15,873 bases of DNA from Sphaerochaetaceae bacterium (GCA_023231265.1 JALNVT010000037.1:1-15873); one strand, 5' to 3'. Shown: positions 8,046-14,346, numbered from the stretch's first letter. Notes: generated from the letters alone by a model not told the origin. A program made the numbers and translations.

Positions 8046-8835
8046 CAAACCAAGCCTGCAGCATTATTCCTGTTGCAACGCTTACATTTATCGACCCTTT
8101 GCTTCCTGCAAGGGGTATCGATACTCTACCAAGTGATGAATCACATAGTTTTAAAAGAGCATCACTTACACCGAACTCTTCAGAGCCTATAACTGCGATG
8201 CCATCGGATGGAAATTCAAATTCATTTATGTTTTTCCCTCCGAGTTCCAGAGCAAATATGGGCCTCTTTGTTTTTTTGAGCTCCTCAATGAGGTCATCCT
8301 CACTCATTTCAGTGTAATCAACAGTCTCTGTTGTACCTCGTGAGGTACGAATTGATCTTTTATGAGTTGGAGAGGCTGTGCCCTCAACAACTATGATTTT
8401 ATCTACGCCAAAGGAATCAGAAGATCTGAAAACAGATCCCACATTGAAAGGTGATCTCAGTCTATCAAGAATCAGGGAGTGATGAAGAACTGTACGTCTA
8501 TCTCCATCAAGCTCTCCATGTTCGGTAACAAAATCCCAATCAGAAGGTTCTGAACCAAGAACAGCAAGAAGCATCTGAGAGATATCTTCATAAAGAATTT
8601 TGTCAGTTGAGCCCTGTTCAAGTTTTGATTTGAACCTATCTATTCTTGCATAATTCTCTTCATCAATGACAGATTTTGCAGCATCTCCATAAAGAACATT
8701 GAATACTTCTTTCAAATACTCAATATCACTCTCTTCTTTTGATAGATTGTTTCTTGCAGCTTCATAAAATAATGTTGAAACCTTTCTGACCTGTGTTCTT
8801 GGTTTCAGTGTGTATATCTTTTTGACTGTAATCAT
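8017..8835 (-). CDS. SpoU/TrmH family RNA 2'-O-methyltransferase
   Basis: This 272-residue SPOUT methyltransferase transfers a methyl group from S-adenosylmethionine to a ribose 2'-OH in tRNA or rRNA. The three SpoU motifs are visible: motif 1 DRLRSPFNVGSVFRSSDSFG (Asn131, Arg137), motif 2 VIGSEEFGVSD (Glu219) and motif 3 SIPLAGSKGSINVSVA (Pro241, Asn250, Ser252). About 110 residues precede the SPOUT domain; they are helical and charged, and could bind RNA. The precise target nucleotide cannot be read from the sequence. The ATG overlaps the rsmI stop (TAATG), so the two RNA-modification genes are translationally coupled. Its 3' end overlaps the convergent Lon-like gene by 29 bp. Confidence 0.88.
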   Translation of the reverse strand: MITVKKIYTLKPRTQVRKVSTLFYEAARNNLSKEESDIEYLKEVFNVLYGDAAKSVIDEENYARIDRFKSKLEQGSTDKILYEDISQMLLAVLGSEPSDWDFVTEHGELDGDRRTVLHHSLILDRLRSPFNVGSVFRSSDSFGVDKIIVVEGTASPTHKRSIRTSRGTTETVDYTEMSEDDLIEELKKTKRPIFALELGGKNINEFEFPSDGIAVIGSEEFGVSDALLKLCDSSLGRVSIPLAGSKGSINVSVATGIMLQAWFANETEERSS

Positions 8836-9545
8836 TACTTACCATCTTCCTCACTGTCTTTATCAATTCCAGCTGCAATTGGACAGACGCATATAGCGAA
8901 CTCGCCCTTTATGCTCTGTCTGCTTTCAAAGTTCTCAACCAACTCATCTGCAGTTCCTCTGATGATCTCTTCATATTGCTTTGTCAGCTCTCTGCCAACA
9001 ACAACGATTCTGTCTCCAGCAAGACCTGCAATCTCTTTTAGAGTCTTCAGAACTCTGAATGGAGATTCATATATGATGAAGGCCTCATCTCTTTCAAGAA
9101 GAACCTCAAGACGTTTCTTTCTTCTGCCACTTTTAGGAGATAGAAAACCTTCAAATGTGAAAGTCTTTCCAACATAACCTGCAGCACTGATAAGTGTGGT
9201 TGCAGCATTGGCACCTGGAAGTGGAACCACATCAAATCCTGCTTTTCTCACGATATTTGCAAGACGAGCTCCTGGATCACTGACTCCTGGGGTTCCAGCA
9301 TCAGAACAGAATGCTATGTTGTTACCAGAATCCAACAAATCTACAATTCCCTTAGCAGAAGCTGCTTCATTATAGGAATGAGTTGCAATCAATCTTTTCT
9401 TGATTTCAAAGTTATTCAATAACTTCTGGGTATGACGTGTATCCTCACATGCAATGATATCAACACTCTTCAATATATCTAAAGCTCTCAATGTAATATC
9501 CTGCAAATTTCCAATAGGTGTTGCAACCATATATAATGTTCCCAT
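8835..9545 (-). CDS. rsmI: 16S rRNA (cytidine1402-2'-O)-methyltransferase
   Basis: RsmI methylates the ribose of C1402 in the decoding centre of 16S rRNA using S-adenosylmethionine. The 236-residue protein has the tetrapyrrole-methylase-like fold with typical motifs: VATPIGNLQDIT (7-18), CEDTRHT (33-39), CSDAGTPGVSDPG (80-92), PLPGANAATTL (108-118) and FEGFLSPKSGRRKKRLE. It lacks the short C-terminal extension of the 286-residue E. coli protein, which is common outside proteobacteria. An AGGAGA ribosome binding site lies 10 nt before the ATG, unlike the leaderless-looking genes to the left. It is the first gene of a two-gene operon with the SpoU methyltransferase. Confidence 0.95.
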   Translation of the reverse strand: MGTLYMVATPIGNLQDITLRALDILKSVDIIACEDTRHTQKLLNNFEIKKRLIATHSYNEAASAKGIVDLLDSGNNIAFCSDAGTPGVSDPGARLANIVRKAGFDVVPLPGANAATTLISAAGYVGKTFTFEGFLSPKSGRRKKRLEVLLERDEAFIIYESPFRVLKTLKEIAGLAGDRIVVVGRELTKQYEEIIRGTADELVENFESRQSIKGEFAICVCPIAAGIDKDSEEDGK

Positions 9546-9639
9546 AATCTTTATATCTCCTAAAAATACTCTATCTACATACTATATTACAGAGTCATCT
9601 TTTAAAAGTATTAAATATACGTTTTACAATATAAACGCA

Positions 9640-9656
9640 ATGGTATTTTTTACCAT
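9640..9656. promoter_or_regulatory. Upstream activator site 1 for pspA1 (palindrome)
   Basis: ATGGTATTTTTTACCAT has perfect 6-bp arms around a 5-bp T spacer. It lies about 104 bp upstream of the -24 element of pspA1, a usual distance for a sigma-54 enhancer site. The same core, GGTA-N5-TACC, occurs at 11864-11876 next to pspF. That PspF binds it is inference. Confidence 0.6.
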
Positions 9657-9669
9657 ATGATATTTTTCA

Positions 9670-9686
9670 AAGGGTTTTTTTACCAT
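9670..9686. promoter_or_regulatory. Upstream activator site 2 for pspA1 (degenerate copy)
   Basis: AAGGGTTTTTTTACCAT matches site 1 at 14 of 17 positions and starts exactly 30 bp downstream of it, about three helical turns, so both would face the same side of the DNA. Confidence 0.5.
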
Positions 9687-9708
9687 TTTTGGCTTTACTT
9701 TTTTGCAA

Positions 9709-9730
9709 TTGCTTATCATATTATAAGCAA
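9709..9730. repeat. Inverted repeat between enhancer sites and sigma-54 promoter
   Basis: TTGCTTAT (9709-9716) and ATAAGCAA (9723-9730) are perfect inverted repeats around a 6-bp spacer. The position, between the activator sites and the -24/-12 promoter, is where DNA-bending proteins such as IHF or HU act in sigma-54 systems. The match to the IHF consensus is only partial. Confidence 0.4.
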
Positions 9731-9759
9731 ATATAGAGAAAATAGCTTGTTTTGAGAAG

Positions 9760-9777
9760 TTGGCACACTTCGTGCAA
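9760..9777 (+). promoter_or_regulatory. Sigma-54 promoter of pspA1-pspC1
   Basis: TTGGCACACTTCGTGCAA contains GG (9762-9763), exactly 10 bp, then GC (9774-9775), within strong -24 (TGGCAC) and -12 (TGCA) elements. The expected start is near 9787, giving a leader of about 50 nt before the ATG at 9837. Confidence 0.88.
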
Positions 9778-9836
9778 TAGAGATGATGTAATACAAAAAA
9801 TTTAAATTACCACAAAATATGGTGAAGGATACAGAA

Positions 9837-10538
9837 ATGAAAACATTAAACAGAATCAAAAACATTATCAACTCAAACGTAAACAGCACATTGGACAAAA
9901 TGGAAAATCCAGAGAAAATTATTTCTTTGATGATCAATGATCTTGAAAACACTCTAGACAAAGTTAAAAGAAGCATGAGATCTAGAAAAGCTGAAAAGAA
10001 ATCTTTAGAAAAAGACATCGAAGATGCACTCAAGAAAGAACAGAGATGGTTGGATAGAGCCAAGATGGCTGTACAAAACGGTCGTGATGATTTGGCTAAA
10101 GAAGCTCTCGCTGAACAGAAAGAAGTCAAGAGTCAGATCAAACAGATGAAAGAAAGAGTTATCTCCATCGATAGCATCTTGATGAGTGAAGATGAATCTT
10201 TGCAGGAATTAACAGAAAAGCTTCGTGAGATCAAAGAGAAGAAAGCTTCTTTGGTAAACAGAGCAAATCATGCCAAAACAAAACAAGCAGTTAAAGAAAC
10301 TCTAAAAGAAGCAAATGGTGATGAGATTGAAAAACGTTTCAATGACCTGGAAGCTAAAATTGAACAGATGGAAGAAGAAAACAACATAAAACAGCAGGAT
10401 TTGAATGATGAATTTGAAAACATGGAAATGAAAGCTGAAATTGATAAAGAACTTGAAGATTTGAAGAAATCAATGGAACCTAACACAGATGATGGTAAGG
10501 TTGAGGATTCAGATATACAGTTCAAAGGAAATAACTAA
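9837..10538 (+). CDS. pspA: PspA/IM30 family membrane-stress protein (copy 1)
   Basis: PspA is a peripheral inner-membrane protein that forms ESCRT-III-like helical assemblies, protects a leaking membrane, and in proteobacteria inhibits PspF when unstressed. The 233-residue protein begins with the amphipathic helix MKTLNRIKNIINSNVNSTLD followed by the family block KMENPEKIISLMINDLENTL, and is almost wholly coiled coil. The mid-block QRWLDRAKMAVQNGRDDLAKEAL is also typical. The C-terminal tail is acidic (NTDDGKVEDSD). An upstream ATG at 9819 is rejected: the ATG at 9837 has an AAGGA ribosome binding site 7 nt before it, and the family begins here. A sigma-54 promoter and two phased palindromes lie upstream. 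The stop overlaps the pspC1 start (TAATG). Confidence 0.93.
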   Translation: MKTLNRIKNIINSNVNSTLDKMENPEKIISLMINDLENTLDKVKRSMRSRKAEKKSLEKDIEDALKKEQRWLDRAKMAVQNGRDDLAKEALAEQKEVKSQIKQMKERVISIDSILMSEDESLQELTEKLREIKEKKASLVNRANHAKTKQAVKETLKEANGDEIEKRFNDLEAKIEQMEEENNIKQQDLNDEFENMEMKAEIDKELEDLKKSMEPNTDDGKVEDSDIQFKGNN

Positions 10539-10762
10539 TGGACTATTATGGAGATTATGAGATGGATGACAGCCCTAGAAGACGCTTCAGAAGATCAAAA
10601 CGTGGAATGATATTTGGGGTATGTAAAGGAATAAGTAATTATTTTTCGATTGATGTTAAATTTGTAAGATTGTTAGCAATTCTAGCACTGGTTTTCTCAA
10701 AGTTTGCACCAATTGCTATAATCTATCTTTTGATTGCAATATTTATCCCAGCAGAAAAATAA
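10538..10762 (+). CDS. pspC: Short PspC-domain membrane protein (copy 1)
   Basis: The 74-residue protein is a bare PspC domain: a basic N-terminus (RRRFRRSKRG), the family motif MIFGVCKGISNYFSIDVKFVR at about 24-44, and a hydrophobic stretch LLAILALVF followed by IAIIYLLIAIFIPAEK. In the Psp system PspC is an inner-membrane sensor that recruits PspA under stress. This copy stops right after the membrane segment and lacks the C-terminal coiled tail present in copy 2. An AAAGGAA ribosome binding site lies 7 nt before the ATG, inside the end of pspA1, so the pair is co-translated. A terminator follows 26 bp after the stop. Confidence 0.92.
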   Translation: MDYYGDYEMDDSPRRRFRRSKRGMIFGVCKGISNYFSIDVKFVRLLAILALVFSKFAPIAIIYLLIAIFIPAEK

Positions 10763-10788
10763 CAAGCAAATATAAACTCTCTAAATTT

Positions 10789-10825
10789 CTTGCTACTGAA
10801 TGTGAATTCGGTAGCAAGTTTTATT
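10789..10825 (+). terminator. Rho-independent terminator after pspA1-pspC1
   Basis: CTTGCTACTGAAT (10789-10801) pairs with 10806-10818 over 13 bp with one G-U pair, around a GTGA loop, followed by TTTTATTT. It abuts the 3' end of the convergent pspF-type gene, but its T-run on the minus strand is poor. Confidence 0.88.
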
Positions 10826-11847
10826 TATAGAAACTTTTTATATTTTCTGTAGAGACCTCTAAGCTGATCATAGGAGAGACCAAGCAACAAAGCTGCCTCC
10901 CTCTGACTGTTGTTTCCAATCTCCAGTGCTTTCTTGAGATATTCAATTTCAAAGTTCTTTCTATTTTCGTTGAAATCCGCAAGATCTTCCTCTCCAATGG
11001 TTTTGAGCTCACTGCCTTCATTTGATTCAGATTGCTCTTCAACATCAGCTTCTTCTATCTCATCATCTATTTCAAAAGGATTTTGGAAAGGATCCAACTC
11101 TATCTCACATATCTCATCAGTCTGTGAGCGATAGACTGCCCTCTCCACAACGTTCTTAAGCTCTCTTATATTACCGGGCCATCTGTAGTTAACTAGCTGA
11201 TCCACTACCTCATCAGAGAAGGATGGGACCGTCTCTCTACCACACTCTGCAGCCATTCTGGATGCGAAGTGCATGGCAAGAAGCATGATGTCCTCACCTC
11301 TTGTTCTGAGTGGTGGTAAGAATAGAACTTCAAAAGACAGACGATCTAGAAGATCCTCTTTGAACTTACCTTCCTTCACAAGCTGCTTCATATCTGCATT
11401 TGTTGCTCCAATTATTCTGACATCAACATTGATTTCTTCAGAAGAGCCAACTTTTGAGAATGAACCATACTCAACAACGCGCAATATCTTAACTTGAACT
11501 TCAAGTGGAATCAGACCTATCTCGTCCAGAAACAATGTTCCACCATTTGCCTCTTCAAATCTTCCTTTTCTGGAGACATTGGCACCTGTAAAGGCTCCTT
11601 TTTCATGTCCAAACAATTCTGTTTCAATTAATGATGGAGGAAGTGCAGCACAGTTAACAGTTATGAGTGGTTGCTCCCATCTCTTTGATAAATAATGCAA
11701 TTTCCTTGCAGCCAATTCCTTACCAGTACCTCTCTCTCCGATGAGAAGGATACTTCTATCGACTTTAGCAGCCTCACTGAGTTTGTCATTGAATTTAAGA
11801 AATATCTCACTTTCACCAATAGGTGTTACATTTTCTCTATCTTCCAT
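10825..11847 (-). CDS. pspF: PspF-type sigma-54 enhancer-binding activator
   Basis: This AAA+ activator remodels sigma-54 RNA polymerase. The 340 residues closely follow the E. coli PspF layout (about 330): no N-terminal receiver domain, Walker A GERGTGKE (37-44), the sigma-54-contacting loop GAFTGA (84-89), Walker B GGTLFLDEI (102-110), LLDRLSFEV (166-174), RWPGNIRELKNVVERAVYR (222-240) and a Fis-type helix-turn-helix near 314-336 (SQREAALLLGLSYDQLRGLY). The strip after the AAA domain (about 259-291) is unusually acidic. An AAGAGAGG ribosome binding site sits 8 nt before the ATG. Lack of a sensory domain implies control by protein partner, as PspA controls PspF. It lies between two pspA operons that each have a sigma-54 promoter, which strongly supports the assignment. 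Confidence 0.92.
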   Translation of the reverse strand: MEDRENVTPIGESEIFLKFNDKLSEAAKVDRSILLIGERGTGKELAARKLHYLSKRWEQPLITVNCAALPPSLIETELFGHEKGAFTGANVSRKGRFEEANGGTLFLDEIGLIPLEVQVKILRVVEYGSFSKVGSSEEINVDVRIIGATNADMKQLVKEGKFKEDLLDRLSFEVLFLPPLRTRGEDIMLLAMHFASRMAAECGRETVPSFSDEVVDQLVNYRWPGNIRELKNVVERAVYRSQTDEICEIELDPFQNPFEIDDEIEEADVEEQSESNEGSELKTIGEEDLADFNENRKNFEIEYLKKALEIGNNSQREAALLLGLSYDQLRGLYRKYKKFL

Positions 11848-11861
11848 CTATATGGCCTCTC

Positions 11862-11878
11862 TTGGTAAATATTACCAT
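11862..11878. promoter_or_regulatory. PspF-type operator in the pspF leader and upstream of pspA2
   Basis: TTGGTAAATATTACCAT contains TGGTA-N5-TACCA, the same core and spacing as the site at 9640-9656. It lies about 150 bp upstream of the pspA2 -24 element and inside the predicted pspF leader, so one site could both activate pspA2 and repress pspF by blocking elongation. A lone TACCA half-site lies at 11892-11896. Confidence 0.55.
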
Positions 11879-11922
11879 TAATTAGCAAAAATACCAACTT
11901 TTTTATTTATTTTTGTTTCCTG

Positions 11923-11950
11923 ATTATATACCACTTGATACAATGTACAA
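11923..11950 (-). promoter_or_regulatory. Candidate sigma-70 promoter of pspF
   Basis: On the minus strand TTGTAC (11950-11945), a 16-bp spacer and a perfect TATAAT (11928-11923) predict a start near 11916 and a leader of about 70 nt that carries the palindrome at 11862-11878. Confidence 0.5.
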
Positions 11951-11961
11951 AAATTTAATAA

Positions 11962-11977
11962 GGTTAAATTGTTAACC
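11962..11977. repeat. Palindrome upstream of the pspA2 promoter
   Basis: GGTTAAATTGTTAACC has perfect 6-bp arms and lies about 50 bp upstream of the -24 element. It resembles, but does not match, the TGGTA-N5-TACCA sites, so it may be a variant activator site or the operator of another regulator. Confidence 0.4.
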
Positions 11978-12027
11978 AACATAAAGTTAAAAAACTATTT
12001 TACAAATTATATTGATTTTGATTATTC

Positions 12028-12045
12028 TTGGCATTATCTTTGCAT
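12028..12045 (+). promoter_or_regulatory. Sigma-54 promoter of pspA2 operon
   Basis: TTGGCATTATCTTTGCAT contains GG (12030-12031), exactly 10 bp, then GC (12042-12043), with a full TTTGCA -12 element. The expected start is near 12055, giving a leader of about 34 nt. Confidence 0.9.
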
Positions 12046-12088
12046 TATAGTTAATGTATTACAAAAAATAAATTAACGAGGTGACTAT

Positions 12089-12736
12089 ATGAACGTATTT
12101 TCAAGAGTAATGGATATTGTTAATTCAAATATAAACTCACTTTTAGATAAAGCTGAAGATCCTGAAAAGATGATCAGACTTATGATCAAAGAGATGGAAG
12201 ACACCATCATTGAATCTAAGACTGCATGCGCTGCTAAAATGGCAGAGGAAAAGAGAATTATCAAAAAAGCTGATGAATTAAAATCTTCTATAAACCGTTG
12301 GGAAAGCAGAGCTGTATTGGCAATAAGCAATGGTAAGGATGACCTTGCCAAAGAAGCACTGATTGAAAAGAAAAATTGTATCAAAGATCTCAATAAAAAA
12401 GAGAACGAATTGGTAAACATTGGTGAGTACATCAAAGAAAGCAAGGATGATATCAACAAACTTGAAGAGAAGTTGAAAGCTACTAAAGCAAAACACAAAG
12501 CTATTCAAGAAAGAGCAAAACATGTTGAAGAAGAAAGGAAGGCACAGGAAGCTCTTCACAATGCTGATAAATATTCCTTTGATGATATAAATGAAAAAAT
12601 CGACAGAATGGCTTCAATGAATGACCTCAATAAAGACACAGCAGAGGAAACTCTCGAGCAGAAATTTGCAAAAATGGAAGGCATGAATGATATTGAGAAA
12701 GAACTTGATGAATTGAAGAAAAAATTGGAGAGGTAA
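12089..12736 (+). CDS. pspA: PspA/IM30 family membrane-stress protein (copy 2)
   Basis: The 215-residue protein is the more canonical PspA of the two: the N-terminal amphipathic helix MNVFSRVMDIVNSNINSLLD leads into KAEDPEKMIRLMIKEMEDTI, close to the E. coli sequence, then a long coiled coil with RWESRAVLAISNGKDDLAKEAL near the middle. It lacks the acidic tail of copy 1 and ends DELKKKLER. It should act at the inner face of the cytoplasmic membrane and may inhibit PspF. A GAGGTG ribosome binding site lies just before the ATG. The gene heads a four-gene operon under a sigma-54 promoter; the next start is 4 nt after its stop. The two PspA copies differ enough that they are not a recent duplication. 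Confidence 0.95.
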   Translation: MNVFSRVMDIVNSNINSLLDKAEDPEKMIRLMIKEMEDTIIESKTACAAKMAEEKRIIKKADELKSSINRWESRAVLAISNGKDDLAKEALIEKKNCIKDLNKKENELVNIGEYIKESKDDINKLEEKLKATKAKHKAIQERAKHVEEERKAQEALHNADKYSFDDINEKIDRMASMNDLNKDTAEETLEQKFAKMEGMNDIEKELDELKKKLER

Positions 12737-12740
12737 TAAT

Positions 12741-13097
12741 ATGACTGATGTTTTGATTGTAGGTATTGTCTTTTCTTTCTTGATCATTAATTCTTTTCTA
12801 GGGGACTCAACAAAAAGAGAAAGACAGAAAATTGAAGCAGCTCTTCGCATGGAAGAGATGAAACGAGGCTACAAACCAGGTACTTATAGCTCCAACGTCG
12901 GTAAAAGAAAGAGGGGCCATAAAAAACATAAAGATGAGGATGATCAAACCACTTTCGAAAGAGGGTTTGTTGATGAAGAGATCAAAGGACACAATAAAGA
13001 AAGAGCAGATCTGAAGAATGGGATTGATGATTTGATGACAAGAATCAATAACTTAGAGACCATAATGAAAAGTGAAGAAGATAAAAAAAATGAATAG
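12741..13097 (+). CDS. PspB-like membrane-anchored coiled-coil protein
   Basis: The 118-residue protein has one N-terminal membrane segment (about residues 3-20), then a cytoplasmic region: REREQ-like charged helix, a very basic linker KRKRGHKKHKDEDD (about 55-68) and a C-terminal helix. The end, TRINNLETIMKSEED, resembles the end of E. coli PspB (RIQALESILDAE). Topology, gene order between pspA and pspC, and that C-terminal match support a PspB role: an inner-membrane partner of PspC that binds PspA under stress. It is longer than the 74-residue E. coli protein because of the basic linker. A GGAGAGG ribosome binding site lies 7 nt before the ATG, inside the end of pspA2. The stop overlaps the pspC2 start region by 8 nt. 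Homology is weak by eye, so the name is provisional. Confidence 0.65.
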   Translation: MTDVLIVGIVFSFLIINSFLGDSTKRERQKIEAALRMEEMKRGYKPGTYSSNVGKRKRGHKKHKDEDDQTTFERGFVDEEIKGHNKERADLKNGIDDLMTRINNLETIMKSEEDKKNE

Positions 13098-13467
13098 AAA
13101 TATAAGAGAAATAAGAAGATATAAAAATTCAGCTAAAATTTTCGGAGTTTGCTCTGGAATAGCTATTTGGGCGGATTTGGATGTAGCGAAATTCCAATTG
13201 ATCATATTCCTGGTGGTGTTGTTTACAGGTTTCTTTCCTGGTGCTATTATCTACTTGATTTTAGCTCTGATCATTCCACCATATGAAGGCACAGACAGCT
13301 TTTACAATTCTTCTTACAGAAGCAGCTCTCCTTTCGACGACGAGAGTGATGAATCAAATGAAGAGTTGAAAAAGAAATATGAGGACTTGAAACATAAAGT
13401 GGAAGATATGGAAAGCAGCATGTTCGATAAAGAACGCGACTGGGATAAGAGGTTCCACGAAAAATAA
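13090..13467 (+). CDS. pspC: PspC with C-terminal coiled tail (copy 2)
   Basis: The 125-residue protein has the PspC motif KIFGVCSGIAIWADLDVAKF at about 16-35, a hydrophobic segment at about 36-63 (LIIFLVVLFTGFFPGAIIYL and on to IIPP), a Ser/Asp-rich linker (70-90) and a C-terminal helix ELKKKYEDLKHKVEDMESSM ending KRFHEK. That tail resembles the LREMERYVTS...SRFRQL end of E. coli PspC, so this is the full-length form, unlike copy 1. It is expected to sense membrane stress with the PspB-like protein. ATG 13090 is chosen; an in-frame GTG at 13072 would add six lysine-rich residues and cannot be excluded. It overlaps the previous gene by 8 nt and the next by 1 nt (TAATG). Confidence 0.9.
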   Translation: MNRNIREIRRYKNSAKIFGVCSGIAIWADLDVAKFQLIIFLVVLFTGFFPGAIIYLILALIIPPYEGTDSFYNSSYRSSSPFDDESDESNEELKKKYEDLKHKVEDMESSMFDKERDWDKRFHEK

Positions 13468-14300
13468 TGTTCAAAGACACAAAAGCAAATAAAATTTTCA
13501 TGATAAGTGTATTGGCAATATTGTTTGTTGCAATAGTAGCAAACAAGAGCGCCAAGACTCAAAAGACAACTTTTGATAGTTTGCAGATATCTCAAGAGAT
13601 AAGCATTGATGCTACAAGCAACATCAATATATGGGTCGATGATTCACTTTCATCTGCAAAGATTATTTACTCAACGAAAGGCAATGGCCAATTGGATGTC
13701 AAAAGCAACGATGGTGTGACCACTGCAAAGGAAAGTCTTAGACAGGTGTTTTTCTTGAGCTTTGATTTTGAAGATGATTCTTCTTCAATCAATCTGTATC
13801 TTCCAAGTGAGGATTTAAATAACATCAAATTGAAAACAACATCCGGTGATATAAATTCATACTCCAAATTGAATGCAAAGCAGTTTATAACTGAATCAGT
13901 AAGTGGAGATGTAAATTTCCTAGATATCAATGCAGACAGTGTTAAAATTGAAACAATCAATGGAGACATAATGAACACTGATATATTCAGCAACTCAGAT
14001 GTTGAGTTGAACTCAACCTCAGGTGACATTTCAGTGAATAAAATTGAGAGTGAGAACTGCAAGATCAATTCAGTTTCTGGTGATGTTGTGGTTATTGATT
14101 CAAAAGTATCTGGCACTTACAAGGTGAACACCACATCTGGAGATATCTCAGTTGAACTTGCTGAAGACTCTGGTTTGAAGATCAATACAGTATCTGGTGA
14201 TATTGAAATTGATGGCAAGGAGTTTGGTTCTCCATACTCCTCTGGAGATGAGAGATATAAATTCCAGAGCATATCTGGTGACATTGAGATAGACCATTGA
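13467..14300 (+). CDS. DUF4097 (Toastrack) beta-solenoid membrane or secreted protein
   Basis: The 277-residue protein has an N-terminal hydrophobic segment (about 10-26) that could be an uncleaved anchor or a signal peptide, followed by a beta-solenoid of repeats. SGDI/SGDV/NGDI signatures occur at 126, 146, 165, 185, 204, 224, 243 and 270, with steps of 20, 19, 20, 19, 20, 19 and 27 residues. This is the DUF4097 pattern, named Toastrack in work on Psp and Lia partners, where it is often next to PspC or LiaF-type membrane domains. An extracytoplasmic role in sensing or binding envelope damage is inference from those partners. It is the last gene of the pspA2 operon, its ATG overlaps the pspC2 stop (TAATG), and a terminator follows. 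Confidence 0.88.
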   Translation: MFKDTKANKIFMISVLAILFVAIVANKSAKTQKTTFDSLQISQEISIDATSNINIWVDDSLSSAKIIYSTKGNGQLDVKSNDGVTTAKESLRQVFFLSFDFEDDSSSINLYLPSEDLNNIKLKTTSGDINSYSKLNAKQFITESVSGDVNFLDINADSVKIETINGDIMNTDIFSNSDVELNSTSGDISVNKIESENCKINSVSGDVVVIDSKVSGTYKVNTTSGDISVELAEDSGLKINTVSGDIEIDGKEFGSPYSSGDERYKFQSISGDIEIDH

Positions 14301-14316
14301 TCTGAGATATAGATTC

Positions 14317-14346
14317 AAAGTCCTGCAGCTATGTGGGACTTTTTTT
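14317..14346 (+). terminator. Rho-independent terminator after the pspA2 operon
   Basis: AAAGTCC (14317-14323) pairs with GGACTTT (14336-14342) around a 12-nt loop, and the T run continues to 14346. Confidence 0.8.

Noticed and set aside
9705..9730. IHF site between enhancer and pspA1 promoter
   Set aside because: Only a partial match to the consensus; kept as an unexplained inverted repeat rather than called as IHF.
9819..9836. Upstream ATG of pspA1 at 9819
   Set aside because: It has no ribosome binding site; the ATG at 9837 has AAGGA at 7 nt and begins the conserved amphipathic helix.
9716..10129. Minus-strand 137-codon open frame opposite pspA1, and a similar one at 12085-12498 opposite pspA2
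   Set aside because: Both are low-complexity Ser/Leu/Phe shadows of Lys/Glu-rich coiled-coil coding sequence, with no ribosome binding site.
13842..14300. Tandem DNA repeat or CRISPR-like array in the GGTGATAT-type motifs
   Set aside because: The periodicity is at the protein level (20/19 residues) within an intact coding frame; the DNA units vary too much to be an array.
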